The notes beneath the pieces were generated by a model. That model was not told the DNA's origin, searched no databases, and saw nothing but the letters and a program-made list of their open reading frames with translations. A DNA stretch of 64,000 nt from Albula goreensis. Lineage: Eukaryota > Chordata > Actinopteri > Albuliformes > Albulidae. Made by a program: the position numbers and the translations under genes. This document shows, one piece after another, positions 12,632 to 25,700 of the stretch (within the stretch, counting starts at the first letter, position 1; each line of letters opens with the position of its first letter). The DNA lies in assembly GCA_022829145.1 (NCBI GenBank), contig CM040755.1, positions 14,958,063 to 15,022,062 on the forward strand, written 5' to 3'.

Positions 12632-15600
12632 GTCTTCTGGAACCAGTCTTAGATGACCCTTAAAGAAATTCCTTTCATATCTTGTCGTACTAAATTAACA
12701 TTTGATTCTCCTGTTTGATTGATGTCACACCAGCAGTTACACAGAATGATGCTTATAAAGTGGAACACCAGTGTTGTACCCTAGAAGCTGGCATACTGTT
12801 ATTCAATAGTGCGTAGGTAAAAATATAATCAGTAACATTAGTTAATATTGTATGCATGCTCTGTCATCTGGCTGGTCAACCGCAAGCTGTTGAGTAAAAA
12901 CTGAAGGTCTAGACTGCACTTCCATGAGGGAAAATTTTTAGTGTTAAAGAAAAGGTTCTGCTTTTTTTGATTTTCATGTAATAGATGCACCTTACTCAAT
13001 GTCATGTGAGCTCAAGTTATTTTCTATGATATGAAGGCCCAGACTATGTATCTTCTCTAACCAATATTTTTTTCCTTACAAATTAAATTACTCTGCTTAT
13101 TCTTGTTCAATTAAACCAATAAATGGACTGCTTGAAAGTAGATTTATGATGACATCTTACTCTTAATACACATAATAAACACTGCAGTTTTTATTTTATC
13201 CAATGAAAGACACTAATTTGTTACTGATTAACAGGTAAATGAGCTTTCTCTTGTCTTCAAACCTTCATGGCACTCACTGAAATGACTGACTTCCAGTGAA
13301 GTGCCTATAGAGAATGGGACATATAATTTTAAACAAATTTTATTTAAAAATGTAACATTTCACAGCACATCTGGTTGACATTGTCTGGTATTTCTAAACA
13401 CAAATATTTTTACAAATAGTTATTCTATGTATAAAACACATTGAACCTTAATTCCCATGTGACTCTACTCAGATTCCGTTCTCACCTTATTTCTCTTCCC
13501 TCCACTTCCTTATTTATAACAAGAAATAGATTTTGGGATGCAACATGGGACAAAAATACGGCAGTTACAATTGATTAAATATGTACTAATAGGTCATTGA
13601 TTTAAATGAAGGTTTTACTAAAATATTTATATTTTATATATTTTATATTATCTATTGTGACATATTAGTTGCATTATAATGTCGTTTTGTCCCATTTTGT
13701 TCCCTAAATAGAATTCATTTAATATACACTTTAGTATATGTTTGCATTATATCAAGTTACATTTCCTGAAACCTAAGAAATACATGGAAACACAATTAAA
13801 TAATTGCTCCAGCCTTTTGGAAATCACAGATTGAGGATTTGATTTGATTTGATAGTTGTTTGTATTACTACTTACATAACTTTATATTCATTAAAATCAT
13901 GGGAAATGCATGCTTTTTCGCACGTTTGGTGCCTTAGGCCCTTTGTACTTCATCGTTAACATCCCCTTACAAATGCGAATGATTTTCAATAGTACATTAT
14001 GAATTGCAATTTGAAAAAGCAAAATAAGACTCTATAAAATAAAAATAAATGTTTGAACAGTTCAGAATGCAATGACTCTATGAAGCAAAATGTAATGTAC
14101 GTGAATAGTGGAAACAGATGCAAATAAAAAAAAAATGAATTCGAGTTCGTATTTGTTGCTATAATTCTGCTAAATTCCATATAGGCTACCACGTGCATAT
14201 CCATTGTATTTGCTATATTAACTGCCAATAATGATAATTATCCGTATTATGCTTTTATTGTCTTGGAGCAACATAAAAAACCTAACTTGACCAACATTTT
14301 CAGGGGTACATCGGCAATTAACAGGTGCGCCAATCTATCCCAGCACCTGGCGGTTCAGCGTTCCCACGATTGTCACGCGTTTATTTGATTATGCAGTCAC
14401 CGGCCTGTACAATTGGTGAGTGACATATAATTTAGCTGAATTTAGCACAGTAGTTGTTGTATTATTGGTAGTAGTTTAGCGGTGGTGATAGTGTAAGACC
14501 ACGCAGCATTTGGGCCAAGCCAAGGGTCCCTTGTAGCAGAGATTTCAATCTCTGGGGGATTTACCTGGATAACTAGAGGGGAATTGGATAAAACCTTTAG
14601 AGTAAATTTGACTCTACCAGAAATTGTTTAACAGGAGAAAATTTACTTTATCAGAGTAAACTGTAAGAGTTTTTTTCAGAATATGTTGTTGTGTCGTGCT
14701 GTGGTAATAGTAGTTTCTTTAAAGTATCGCATTATTTTCATTCTTATTATTACTGACTCTGCCGTTATCATTGATTCTACTGTATTGCTGTGGTTGCTGT
14801 ATTTTTATATATGAAGCCTCGTTGCATATCTTTGCAGTGACGCTTATGAAATAATAGTTCTATTTTTTTTAATTGTCTTATTTTCCAAAATCAGCCAATA
14901 TTACAGTTTGTCTTGATTGATGTATTTGAAACAAGACTGAACTGCAAGTCCATGTCGCACCTCGGAAATAACACTCCATGACATACATTTTCATTTGCGT
15001 ATCAATTATCTGATAGCCGCTGCAGCTGACAAGAGGCCAACGTCCCAAAGACAATTTCATATTGTTTGCATAAATAATTTTCCAAGGCATGTTGTCATTT
15101 AATTAGGATGGTTACATATCTCCCTGTAATGTTCCTTTATTTTCATAATGCAATCATCCAGTATTTATACTCCTTTAATTATTCAGGCACTCTTGTTTTG
15201 TCCCATCTTTCTGTTCCATTTTCCCGTTCGTCTTTCCAGCCCACCTTTCACAGTTTCCTTTCCCTCACCATTCCTTCCTGTTTTTCCTCTCGCTCAATCA
15301 CTCTGAGTCTCTGTCTCATTAAGAAGTGTTAGAAAGTTGCTGAAGTGAGAAATGGGCCTGCGAAAGCTCGTTGTCCTAATTAAACTTTGACAAGAAGAGT
15401 GACAAGAGGCAATGGAGGGGAAACAATGCCAACAGTGTCCGAGTATGAGCCCAAAGCTGGGAAAGGCTTTGTCCTCCCGAACAAAAGCATTTGTTTGCAT
15501 GTGTTCAACTCTATTAAACTTCATCAGACCCAGGTGCAAAAACCAACTTCACGAAGAACATCACAATTCATCACACCTTTGCCCGGCTGATGAACGGCAC

Positions 15601-16180
15601 GCAGTCGCTCCCAATACCCCCCTAAGAACCAGATCAAAGCTACTCCGATACAATGTAAATATTGAGCCAGAGAATTAATTCACACTCATTACTTCCATTG
15701 CATGACTGCAAGATACAGGCTACGTTTGGGGGGATAGGGCAACTGTTCTCGAGAGGCTGGATATATTCGTGCTTCTTATATGTGGCCATCTAGTTCTATA
15801 CTGTTGGAGTACAGGCAAAGTTCAAGTTCTGCAATTTACCATAGCAATTAATACCCAATATCAGATAACGAAATGCAAAGCTCTATGGGTTCTACGTATG
15901 AACTTAAGCAATCAGACTTCAATGAAACAGCCCCTGGTTTCGAAATGTTTAGGTAACTGGGCTGTTCAGCAAGCGCAGCATCAGCTGAGTGGGTCTGTCC
16001 ACCCAAGCGTGAGACTGAGAGATTTTTGGGCATGTGGCCCGGAGCAGATGTTTAGTGAAACTCTGGCTAAAAGTATGAATTGGCCAAAATATGCAAAAAC
16101 GCGCATAGTGGAGGGAGTATTGTAACACAATGTATATTCTCAGCTGTCAGGTTAGTAAGGTTCCAAAACACCTGTGGTGA
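12632..16180. other. proximal upstream region of aldh1a3, no gene recognised
   Basis: AT-rich to about 14.3 kb. It then becomes somewhat richer in CpG and in balanced sequence, notably around 14.3-14.5 and 15.4-15.65 kb, which are the most gene-like or CNE-like parts. Overlapping 67- and 88-codon frames at 15,387-15,678 have no family resemblance that I know and no splice context. Confidence 0.45.
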
Positions 16181-16191
16181 CAGGATCTTCC

Positions 16192-16203
16192 AGGTCACGA
16201 CCT
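16192..16203. promoter_or_regulatory. possible nuclear-receptor inverted half-sites
   Basis: AGGTCA is followed directly by CGACCT, the reverse complement of AGGTCG. This is an IR0-type arrangement of nuclear-receptor half-sites with one mismatch. It lies about 330 bases upstream of the TATA box of a retinoic-acid-synthesising gene, so retinoid feedback would make sense. Single half-sites occur often by chance, and binding is not shown. Confidence 0.25.
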
Positions 16204-16475
16204 GTGTAATTACTCAGTAAATGGGTCCTTAATAATTGTTGCAAACTTGTCCATAATCTTCAACAAATAAAAAGTAGGTAAAGAGAAAATTGTTTGTATG
16301 TTTTAATGTTACATTGAGCTCACGTTGCATTGCTGTGAAACCTGACTGTATATTTGTTTGATGAGTACAAAAAGTTAATTCTTTATCTGAGTCTTCGGGT
16401 CCCACGCAGATTTCAGTATCGACTGTATTATGAATAAAAAAAACATTGAACATTTGCCCATGACTGTATTGTATA

Positions 16476-16534
16476 GGGGCGGAGTTCTCAGTAGGTATTG
16501 AGTAAGAGGGAGGAACTTAAAGTTCTTATAAAGG
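16476..16534 (+). promoter_or_regulatory. aldh1a3 core promoter (GC box and TATA box)
   Basis: A GGGGCGG GC box starts at 16,476, and TATAAA sits at 16,527-16,532. The spacing predicts transcription start near 16,557 and a 5' UTR of about 60 bases. The following ATG has A at -3 and G at +4. The start site itself is inferred. Confidence 0.65.
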
Positions 16535-16618
16535 CTGTCGGATGTGTCACAAAAACCCAGACATCAGCACGCGGACCAGGCGTAATTCATAACCTTCATT
16601 TCCAACAACCGACCTATC

Positions 16619-16714
16619 ATGGCACAGAACGGGATTATAGAGAATGGACAGCCCGATGGAGGGATTCCGAAAGTTCCTCAACCTGTTAAGTCTTTAGAAG
16701 TCAGACACACAAAG
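16619..16714 (+). CDS. aldh1a3: aldh1a3 coding exon 1
   Basis: Encodes residues 1-32, starting MAQNG and ending RHTK, with a phase-0 donor GTAAGG. The variable N-terminus has the ENGQPD motif shared with ALDH1A3 orthologues. The ATG has a strong context (A at -3, G at +4). Confidence 0.93.
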
Positions 16715-19700
16715 GTAAGGTACAACCTACCAGAGGTTACGTGAGCCTTAGCCATCAGCTGCAAGTACATGAAATAGAAGTCTCATTATGTAACGGAAAA
16801 TAAGTGCATAGATGTTCCAGAGAAAAATGTTTCGCAGCTGAATGATCGCCTCGCTATAAATTAGCTGCCGTTGAGCACTTTCGATATTACAGTTACACAA
16901 AAATAAACTACAGGGAAGTTATCGGGTACTAGAAATGTACACAGAATGGATTTTGTCGAATAGTATTATATAGTTTGTGGAAGTCTGACTACTGTGCCAC
17001 TTTAATACGATTAACTTTTTTGTTTAGGGATACGTACTATTTGGACGCGAGCCTACATCCAAGCTCAGGCACATTGTTGTTGGAGGTTATATTTGGTTAA
17101 TAAGGTCTTATTGTAGAAACATTAGGATACAACTCATATAACACGGCACAGGATCATCATTTCCATGCACTGTTTTATATGATGCATCTATCTTTTTTTC
17201 ATCATAATTCCTCATGGTTACATCCATAATGTAATATGCACAATAACGCACTCCACTTGATTTTGATGTTATTAAACGTATTACAAGAGTTCAAGAGTTG
17301 TTCAAGAGTCAGGCAAAGTGTGGGCTCTGGCACTTCACAATTTCTCTAGATTATACATTTTCGTTTTATGGTGCCACACCTCAAATTTTATACTCTTGGT
17401 CCAATTTTTTGTTATTGTTATTATTATTTATTTTATTTATTTATTTATTTTGCGCATCAAGCCTTCATGTATGTCAGGATCCCGTCGACTTCTCGTGTTG
17501 AATGGCTGTTTCTTTTCGGACCTACAGATTTTCATCAACAATGAATGGCACACCTCTGTCAGTGGAAAGAAGTTTGCGACGTACAATCCTGCAACAGGTG
17601 CAAAGATCTGCGACGTGGAGGAAGCTGATAAAGTATGTGTGTGTGTGTATGTACTATATGTATGTGTATGTGTGTATTTCTTTTCGGTGTTTTTAACTAA
17701 TAAATTAATTTTGTTTATCGCAGTGTTAGAATGGATCACAGACGAAACTAATACTTTATTGTTGTGATCTGAATGCCTTTAACAAATATAAGCCTTTAAT
17801 TCTAATTTCAAACATACGTTCAAGATGATTTATTGTAGATTATAGAACCCATCATATAAGCAAACTTTGTAAGAATTAATGAATAGTGATAACACATTGA
17901 CTAAACCCAAAAACTGAAAAAGACCAAAGATAGACATTATTCTTGGAGGAAAGTTCTCATGTAAAAAGTTATGCTCTTATTGGTACCTTGAAGCCGAATT
18001 CATTGTGCGAACGAAATGAGACATTCATAATGGTATACATGCAATTTTCGGATAAATTATGTTGATAATATCAAACTGATATACGCGTTAAGGGATAGCC
18101 TGAAACAGGCTAGCGAACAATTTAAAGGTAGGTCAAACGAAAACAAAAAATGGGGAAAACATGGAAATATTTTTCAGTGTGACTTTGGATGTATTCCGCA
18201 GGAGGATGTTGATATGGCAGTGGAGGCCGCGAAAGCAGCTGGTCAGAGAGGCTCTCCTTGGAGGAAAATGGACGTGTCAAGTCGAGGGCGCCTGCTGAAC
18301 AAGCTGGCTGACCTGGTGGAGCGAGACTGGGCACTTTTGGCAGTGAGTCCATTCACTGTAACCTTTTTATCTCTACCTTTGTCTGTCCGCTCGGCTGTAG
18401 AACTTGTTGCCTCTTACTCGGTAGGCCTACATTTTCGACAACTCGGAAGAAATACAGTGATCAATGACGATAATATGCAAGCATAGTAAACTACATGGCC
18501 TTGCTTTACGCAGCTTACCTCTGCGCATTAAGCGAACAAGCTGTCCCGACCTGCCTAGTACCGAAGATCTGGTTACCAATTTCTCTCAATCAGTACATTA
18601 CTCGGTAAATACAAAGGCCTAAGCCAAAGTTTTATTCATTTAGTAAAGTGTTTACAAAATCAAAGATTAATCTAATGTTGGGTTTGAAGAAATCGAATAT
18701 TGGTCTCTGAAGAAATGCAAAACAAATATAAGACCAGTGCAAAACAATGCAAAACAAATATAAGACCAGTGTTTTGTGAATGCAACCACCCTATTTTTTT
18801 TATTTAATATAGAAAGTCAATAAATACATGATTCCAGACAGGTCAAGGCTATGTGAAAGTGAATTGGCAATGGCAGCATTTAACCTCAATAAATATTTCA
18901 TGTACATGCGTGGGTTTTATTATCAGCTTATGTTGTAAGTAATTCTTGTTTTCAGAATTGTTTGCTTGGTCCATTCCTTGATAGATGGAAATAATTGCAT
19001 GATAAAAATCTAAAACTGAATTGTGTTTTTGGAAGTAGAGGGCAGCAGTGTTAGCAGAATCATGGTGCAATTCAGCACTTTATGAACATACATGGTGTCA
19101 GCCATACTATGCTGTAACACATTTAATGAAGAGCAAATCAAATGATGTCCATGCCATGTTTTTTTGGCATATATAAAACCTGACCTCTCTTGGCCTTAAC
19201 TCCATTGGTACTGTCATTTGTATTTTCAAATGGTAAAAATCTGTTTGAGTTTTACTTGCAATTAGGGTGACATCATGAAAATGCTCTCGATTGTATTGCT
19301 GACTTTTAGTTCCTCTCTAAGTCAGATATTATAATCTTTGTAATTAAAGCCTTGTTAAAATCAGTTTTCACTTCATTGACCTGCCAGATCATATTAGAAA
19401 TCACATTTTAGATGAAATGTAACAGATGTGAATGAAGTAATATTTTGAGATTGCATGTGACTGCTAATTGCAAACATGTCCTTGGGTACTTTGTGCTTTA
19501 GCATCTCTGATTACAGCAACTCCTAGCCCTTCTTGGGGAAATAAAAAACAGATTTGCTAATGTAAAGGTGCATGCTATCTGTCTCTGTTACAGTTCAGCA
19601 TTTGTGTTTCTCCTATTATATATTTTATCCCTGTTTGCCTGTTTCTTCGCTAAACAGGACTGACATTAACACGACAATAGTTAGAGTGGCAAACCTACAT

Positions 19701-22700
19701 GTATTGTGAAGGCCTCTGTGATGACACTTAATCACATCAGAAGCTTATAAATAGGGCCTGACAACCAGGTCTAACAACAGTATTCTATTAGGACTATAAT
19801 TCTGTTAGAGATCATGAAAGGCATAGTTTTTGGTGTTTCGTGTATTTAAAAGGAAAACAATGTCAAAAGATTTAATAAATCCATTTTTGCAACTGTCATA
19901 TATCAATTTATGAATTAACATTGTCTAATTATGGATCATCAAACTTGATGTGTCATGTAAAGAAAACAAAAACAAAAGGCCTAATATTATATATAGAATA
20001 TTTATTACATGTTTTATTTACCTGACTTTTTAATTTAGTCATTGTGCACAAGGTTTCTGAACAGGACAGTTTATCTCAACTTATGCTTGTTTTTCTTACT
20101 TTAACCACAAAACTATGTTTTTTGTTGTTTGAGTTTTTATTATTCTGTAATTGGCAAGAAATATGTACATTTTGTAAATAATGATAAAAAGACTTGTTTA
20201 TGTTTGCATGTAAAATTGTTCTTGTATTTCAAGAAACTGGTGGTGGCGGGTGAGGAGCAGGGATTTGGACTGGGGGGGGGGGGTTGTTGAAATAGGCCCA
20301 TAGTCATTTCTGAAAATGAGCGGTAAAATAAATAGAGACTCCTTTTCAATAATAATGGCTGTCATCCCATTCCACCCCACCCTGGCCCTCATTAAAACTG
20401 CTCTGCCAGCTATCGCTGCCACGCAGCTACAGATGCCCCTGTTCTGGTTCATATCTTGCACTCTGTTTGGGGGGGGATTTGGGTTCATTTATTATTATTT
20501 TATTTCTGGACACATGAATTCCCCCAGCATATTAAATTCTTGGCATTTTCAGCATGCACAAAATTTTGTTGTGTAGCAACCACTTGAACTTGAACCACTC
20601 TGTACAGTTTTTACAAAGTGAGCAAGAGCTTTTCAGGGCCTCATAGAGAAAATGCTTGAATGCACCATTTTTTTTTTTTTGCAAAAAATGTCTTGAAAAT
20701 GATTGTTCATTTACTTCAAATTTTTTTGTCATGGTAATTCTTCCATTAAAGTCTAGGACATTTACTTACTGGTTAGACTAATAACATAGTTTGTGTATAG
20801 ACACCATTAGTTATTTTTAATGATCATGTTCTTAATTTCAGACTATGGAGTCCATTGACACAGGGAAACCATTTCTGCATTCTTTCTTCATTGATCTGGA
20901 TGGCAGCATCAAAACTCTTAGATATTATGCTGGCTGGACAGACAAGATACATGGCAAAACAATGCCTGTTGGTAAGTGTGCATGTTGCTCTCACAGCTAT
21001 TGTGTTGCATTACACAGGGATCTTTTAATTCATAAATGCCAAAACAGAATCTTGAATTTTAACTTTTTAACAACAGCATTGCATTTTTGTTGTTTTCAAG
21101 TTTTTTGTGATAACCTGTGTCATAAAGCAGCATCCGTTTACTGTTTGTGCACAACACTTCTTTAAAATAGCACTGAATGAACTCAGCAAGGTCAGTAAGT
21201 TAGTGATTTTTTTTGTTACCCTGGGTGGCGCGGATTGCTTTGGGGGGTTAGGTAATCCAGCCTCTTCACATTACCACCCGTGTGGTTGCTGCCACTCTGG
21301 GAGACTGAATAGACAAAACATTCCTCCCATGTTCCCCTTGATAAGATTCAAATCAAGTGTTAAAAGAGGAAAGGCTGGTATCCACAATAGAGTAGGAAGA
21401 AGCTCTGATCATTATCATCGAGGTGCAGCAGCCTGTGGCGACAACACTGCTAACAAGTGTCTTGGACAGTCAATACACACCACATCAGTTCTTTAAAGGG
21501 GACTTTGATTTTTTTCCTCTGTATTTTTGGGTTCCAAATAATGACTGAATAATCTTTTCCTTTCATGCAAAAAAACCAAGCAACTAAAATACATGGTCAT
21601 ACAAAACTCTGCCAGGGCTGTTCCTTCCTTTAATATATTCCATATGAGTCAAACTCTCCGCTATGTAAATTCAACACTTGATAACCAATGGGGCGGGATC
21701 ACACCGAGAAATCAGGCGATAACGATTGTCAAAGGTAACTATTGTGTGAGGGAGTCTTGCTGTCTGTAATTGCTGACAAAAAAAGCATTTGGAAACATGA
21801 TAATGTCAATGGAAAGGCTGGACTGAACAGATTACTGGGTGTGGTTAAGACCCATCTTGGCGTGGCACACACAACACATGAAGTACCACATCGCAAGAAG
21901 GCCCAGGTGTAGCTGTCAGTGTGTCCACTGCAGAATTTATATTTTCATTGAGAAGAAGTGTCTGCCAAGACACAATTCAGTTCAGCACAGAAATAAATAA
22001 AAATCCACTGTTTAAAAAAATCTCAGTAAATTTCAGGACCTACATTGCAAAATGAACATCTAGAGCTGAAGTTGCGCTTGAAGATTTTTATGTGTAATAA
22101 TTTCATCATAAAAAAGGTTTAATGTGCAGCAATTGTGGGGGTACTACATCCGGGCTGGGTAAACGAGCAGTGCCAAAAAATGACCAGTGGAGACACGCAA
22201 CATATACAAAGAGGTCATGAGCCATGGTCATTGAGTGTTTTCAGAAATGTTTAATCAACGGCTTTGATCGTTAATGATGGCGGAAATCTGTTCATGCACA
22301 TTAGACAAAGCAAATGTATTTCCTGGTGAGATATCCAGCATTACATGTCATAGTTTCCTGTATCTCTCATGACATAGTCAATTTGTTTAAAGATTTGTTG
22401 CATTTGTAAGTCAAAGATCAGGTGTAAGGTAAAACACTGCGTGGCATAGGCCTGAAACATGTCTCATAAAATGATAAACCAACAAAGCTACCTTGAATCA
22501 CCTCTGGCTTGATACCTGATGCCACGGTATGGGAGTAATGGAGAAGGAGATTCCAGACTGGGAACAAAGGTGTAAGGCAGAGCCAAAGGTAGAGCTGCAG
22601 AGAGCTTGAACCACAGCCCAATCTTTTCACAGCTTTTCCATCTCGTGTTACATTGCGGCTCTGCCTAAAACATAGAGCCTCACTCTGAGCGCGTGTGGCC

Positions 22701-25700
22701 TGCTGAGGCTCACTCCTGATTTTTGCCTACGGATTTAATCTTGATGGCCAGATCATATGATGGCATGTAAATTAACAGCTAGAAGAGGAAATATGAAGTT
22801 TTTTATTATTGTGATTATTCATTTATTGTATGATCACTTTTTTCCAGATGAAAATTTCATGTGCTTTACCAAACACGAACCTGTGGGTGTATGTGGAGCA
22901 ATAATTCCGGTAAGTTAATAAAGGATATGTGTTTTACATTGATAAAGGTGTTCACATTATTGCTACTGCTGGTTTCAAAGTAATGATACAATCAGTATTT
23001 ACATCGCAACGGAAACAGAAGGGAAGAGGAAGCTCAGGATTTCAATTAATCAAATTGAGAGATTACTGTATTGATGCTTGTCTTAATCTATTGCAATCTA
23101 TTGTCTATGTTTAAGTCTGTCATAATCTTGGAAAACCTAGTGTTTTCATGGAATAGGTTGTGCTGAAACAATGTTTAAAGCCATTTGAATAGTTGAACAT
23201 CCTTTAAAATTATAGAGTGCAGCTGCAACAAGATTTCAACATCTGTACTGTGGTAATATAGGACATAATTATGATTTGTTCAGGTTGTGCTGCTAGATGC
23301 TGGAAATCTGTTTTGCAAACTCGGAACACTCGCGTGGTTCATGAGAGCCACTTATAAAGAGCCACGTGCACCCTTGACTTCATGAGACTGATCATCAAGT
23401 CCCAGTCCTTCCACTCCCCGCAGTCACTGGAGACAGGGCTTGTGTCTTCCCCAATCGTGACTCGGTTCCATTGTTGGCCGCTTTGTGCTGACTGCGATGT
23501 TATCAGAATGGCAGAACGTGGCTGAAGACCTAAGCGCATACTTTGGGGAAATCAGGCTCAGGTGTTGGCTTTCAGTGACAGGGAGGAGCCGGACTGCACT
23601 GGATTCTGCACCGTCATCAACTGGCGTACTCCGAATTCGGCCAAATAAGCACATATGTGCCGCTGACTTGTTTGAAAGAAAAAAACTTTTTACAACAAAA
23701 GAAAAAATAAAATGCAAAACCTCTCTGCATAGTTAAGCAAATGGATGACCATGTTTCATAATCAAATCTTTAGATCTTGGAATGATTTCAGCATGAAAAG
23801 CTACACCATTTCATTTTCAAACAAAGAGCTGGTCTGAGCTATTCGTTCTCCTGATCGTTGCCCAAAGAGTTATCAAAGTGAAATGAAACACCGAACATTT
23901 ACTGGAAATTTAATCTTAATCTCAACCCTCCCAAATCATATAGCCCCAAACTTAATCCTTGTAAAAGATAAGACTACAAGAAAAGGACTGGAAAAGGTTT
24001 TGATTGGGTATATAAATTTACAGCCAAAACAGGTCCAACAGTGATCTAATCGTTTTTTTTTTTAATAATAATAATTGAAGCAAATAAAACTATAGTAGTT
24101 AAGCATTAGTTAAAAGATTATAGATGTGGGACAGTGCACAATTCCTATCATGTTACACTTCCAATTTGAGATTCCATCATTTAACATCCCTGGTAATTAT
24201 AATCATTCAAGCTTATCTGTGAAAATACACATATATCTTCTTGTTTTGCTTTGGCAACACAAGAACGAAACCATGCAGTTGTCAGACATGGGGGATTATA
24301 TCATAAAAATGAAATTCATACTAAACCATTCAGTGTAATTACTGGCACACAGAGCGAATGAGTCATCATAAAAGAAAAACAGGAAGCCATACTCAAGAGT
24401 TTGGGAAACAAAATGCCTCCAAAGCTGTAATTGCAATCACTGGAGCCAAAGAATGCTAACAATACCTAAAAAATAAACTTTTAATATTTTGTCACATGTT
24501 CTTTTCTGGTCTGAGCAGTCCCACTGCCTTTTCATTGTGCTGCACTGCCAGCTGACACAATAGTTTCTGATTGAATTCGCATATGCACTGAAGTATTCAA
24601 GCTCATCATTAATGACTCATATTTAAGTCCTCATAGATTGGGTTTTGTGATGTTCCTATCATGTCTGATCCCTGTGTTTTGGGTGTAATTGTAGTGGAAC
24701 TTCCCCTTGCTGATGTTTATATGGAAGATTGCTCCAGCTTTGTGCTGCGGCAACACCATGGTCATAAAGCCAGCTGAGCAGACGCCACTCACAGCTCTTC
24801 ACATGGGGGCGCTGGTGAAGGAGGTAAGTCTGTTTCAGTCTGTCTGCTTCCATCAGGTCTAAGGTTGGCAATACAGATGGCTCTACACTTCTAAATGTTT
24901 TCAGACTTAAACTATGGACATGTTGTACAGCTGGTTGCCAGTGAAAATCATTCAAGTAATACAGGAAAATTAGATGGAAATGTTCCAAGGGGGATGTAAT
25001 TAAAGACTAAGGGTTTCCCACCCCCCACTATGCACATTATAAGTGAGTCTGAAAAACATTCAACAATAACCTATATGCTGGAGCGGAATATACAGTTATT
25101 GTGTCTGGCTCAGTTATGCTCATGATCCTTCAGCCAATTTAGCTTGAGACCTCTGTATGCCTGTGGAAAACCCTGGTCTTAAGTTATTACATTGTTGCTC
25201 TTTTATCATTTGTAATGACTGAGTACAAACTACTTTGTTTTAATGAATCACATTCTTGTTTTTGTGCCATGCAGGCTGGCTTCCCTCCTGGAGTGGTGAA
25301 CATCTTGCCTGGTTTTGGGCCCACGGCTGGCGCCGCTATAGCGAGCCACATGGACATTGACAAGGTGGCATTCACAGGGTCTACAGATGTGAGTGTCTTA
25401 CTAGTAAAACAAGCATGCCCCTTGAAAAAATGCATGTTATTGTCAAAGCTGAGATTTGAATAGTATGCTCTGAGAATGTGTACTCACCTGTGTTCTGAAA
25501 ATTATGTTCATTGAAAGCACAATCTCAATGCAGCATACAGATTGGGGCTGAACATAGACCTAATATGCTGGGAAACACATGATGCTTGAATTTTGCATGA
25601 TTCAGCTAATGATAAATAGCAGTCATGCAATTTCAGGTTGATACAGTTGTGAGGCAGCCCTGCGGACACTTCCTATATCAACAATTCTCTGTTTCAGGAG

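Noticed and set aside
15387-15678. Two overlapping frames of 67 and 88 codons
   Set aside because: No matching splice sites and no known motif. The block may be a conserved non-coding element but cannot be supported as coding.
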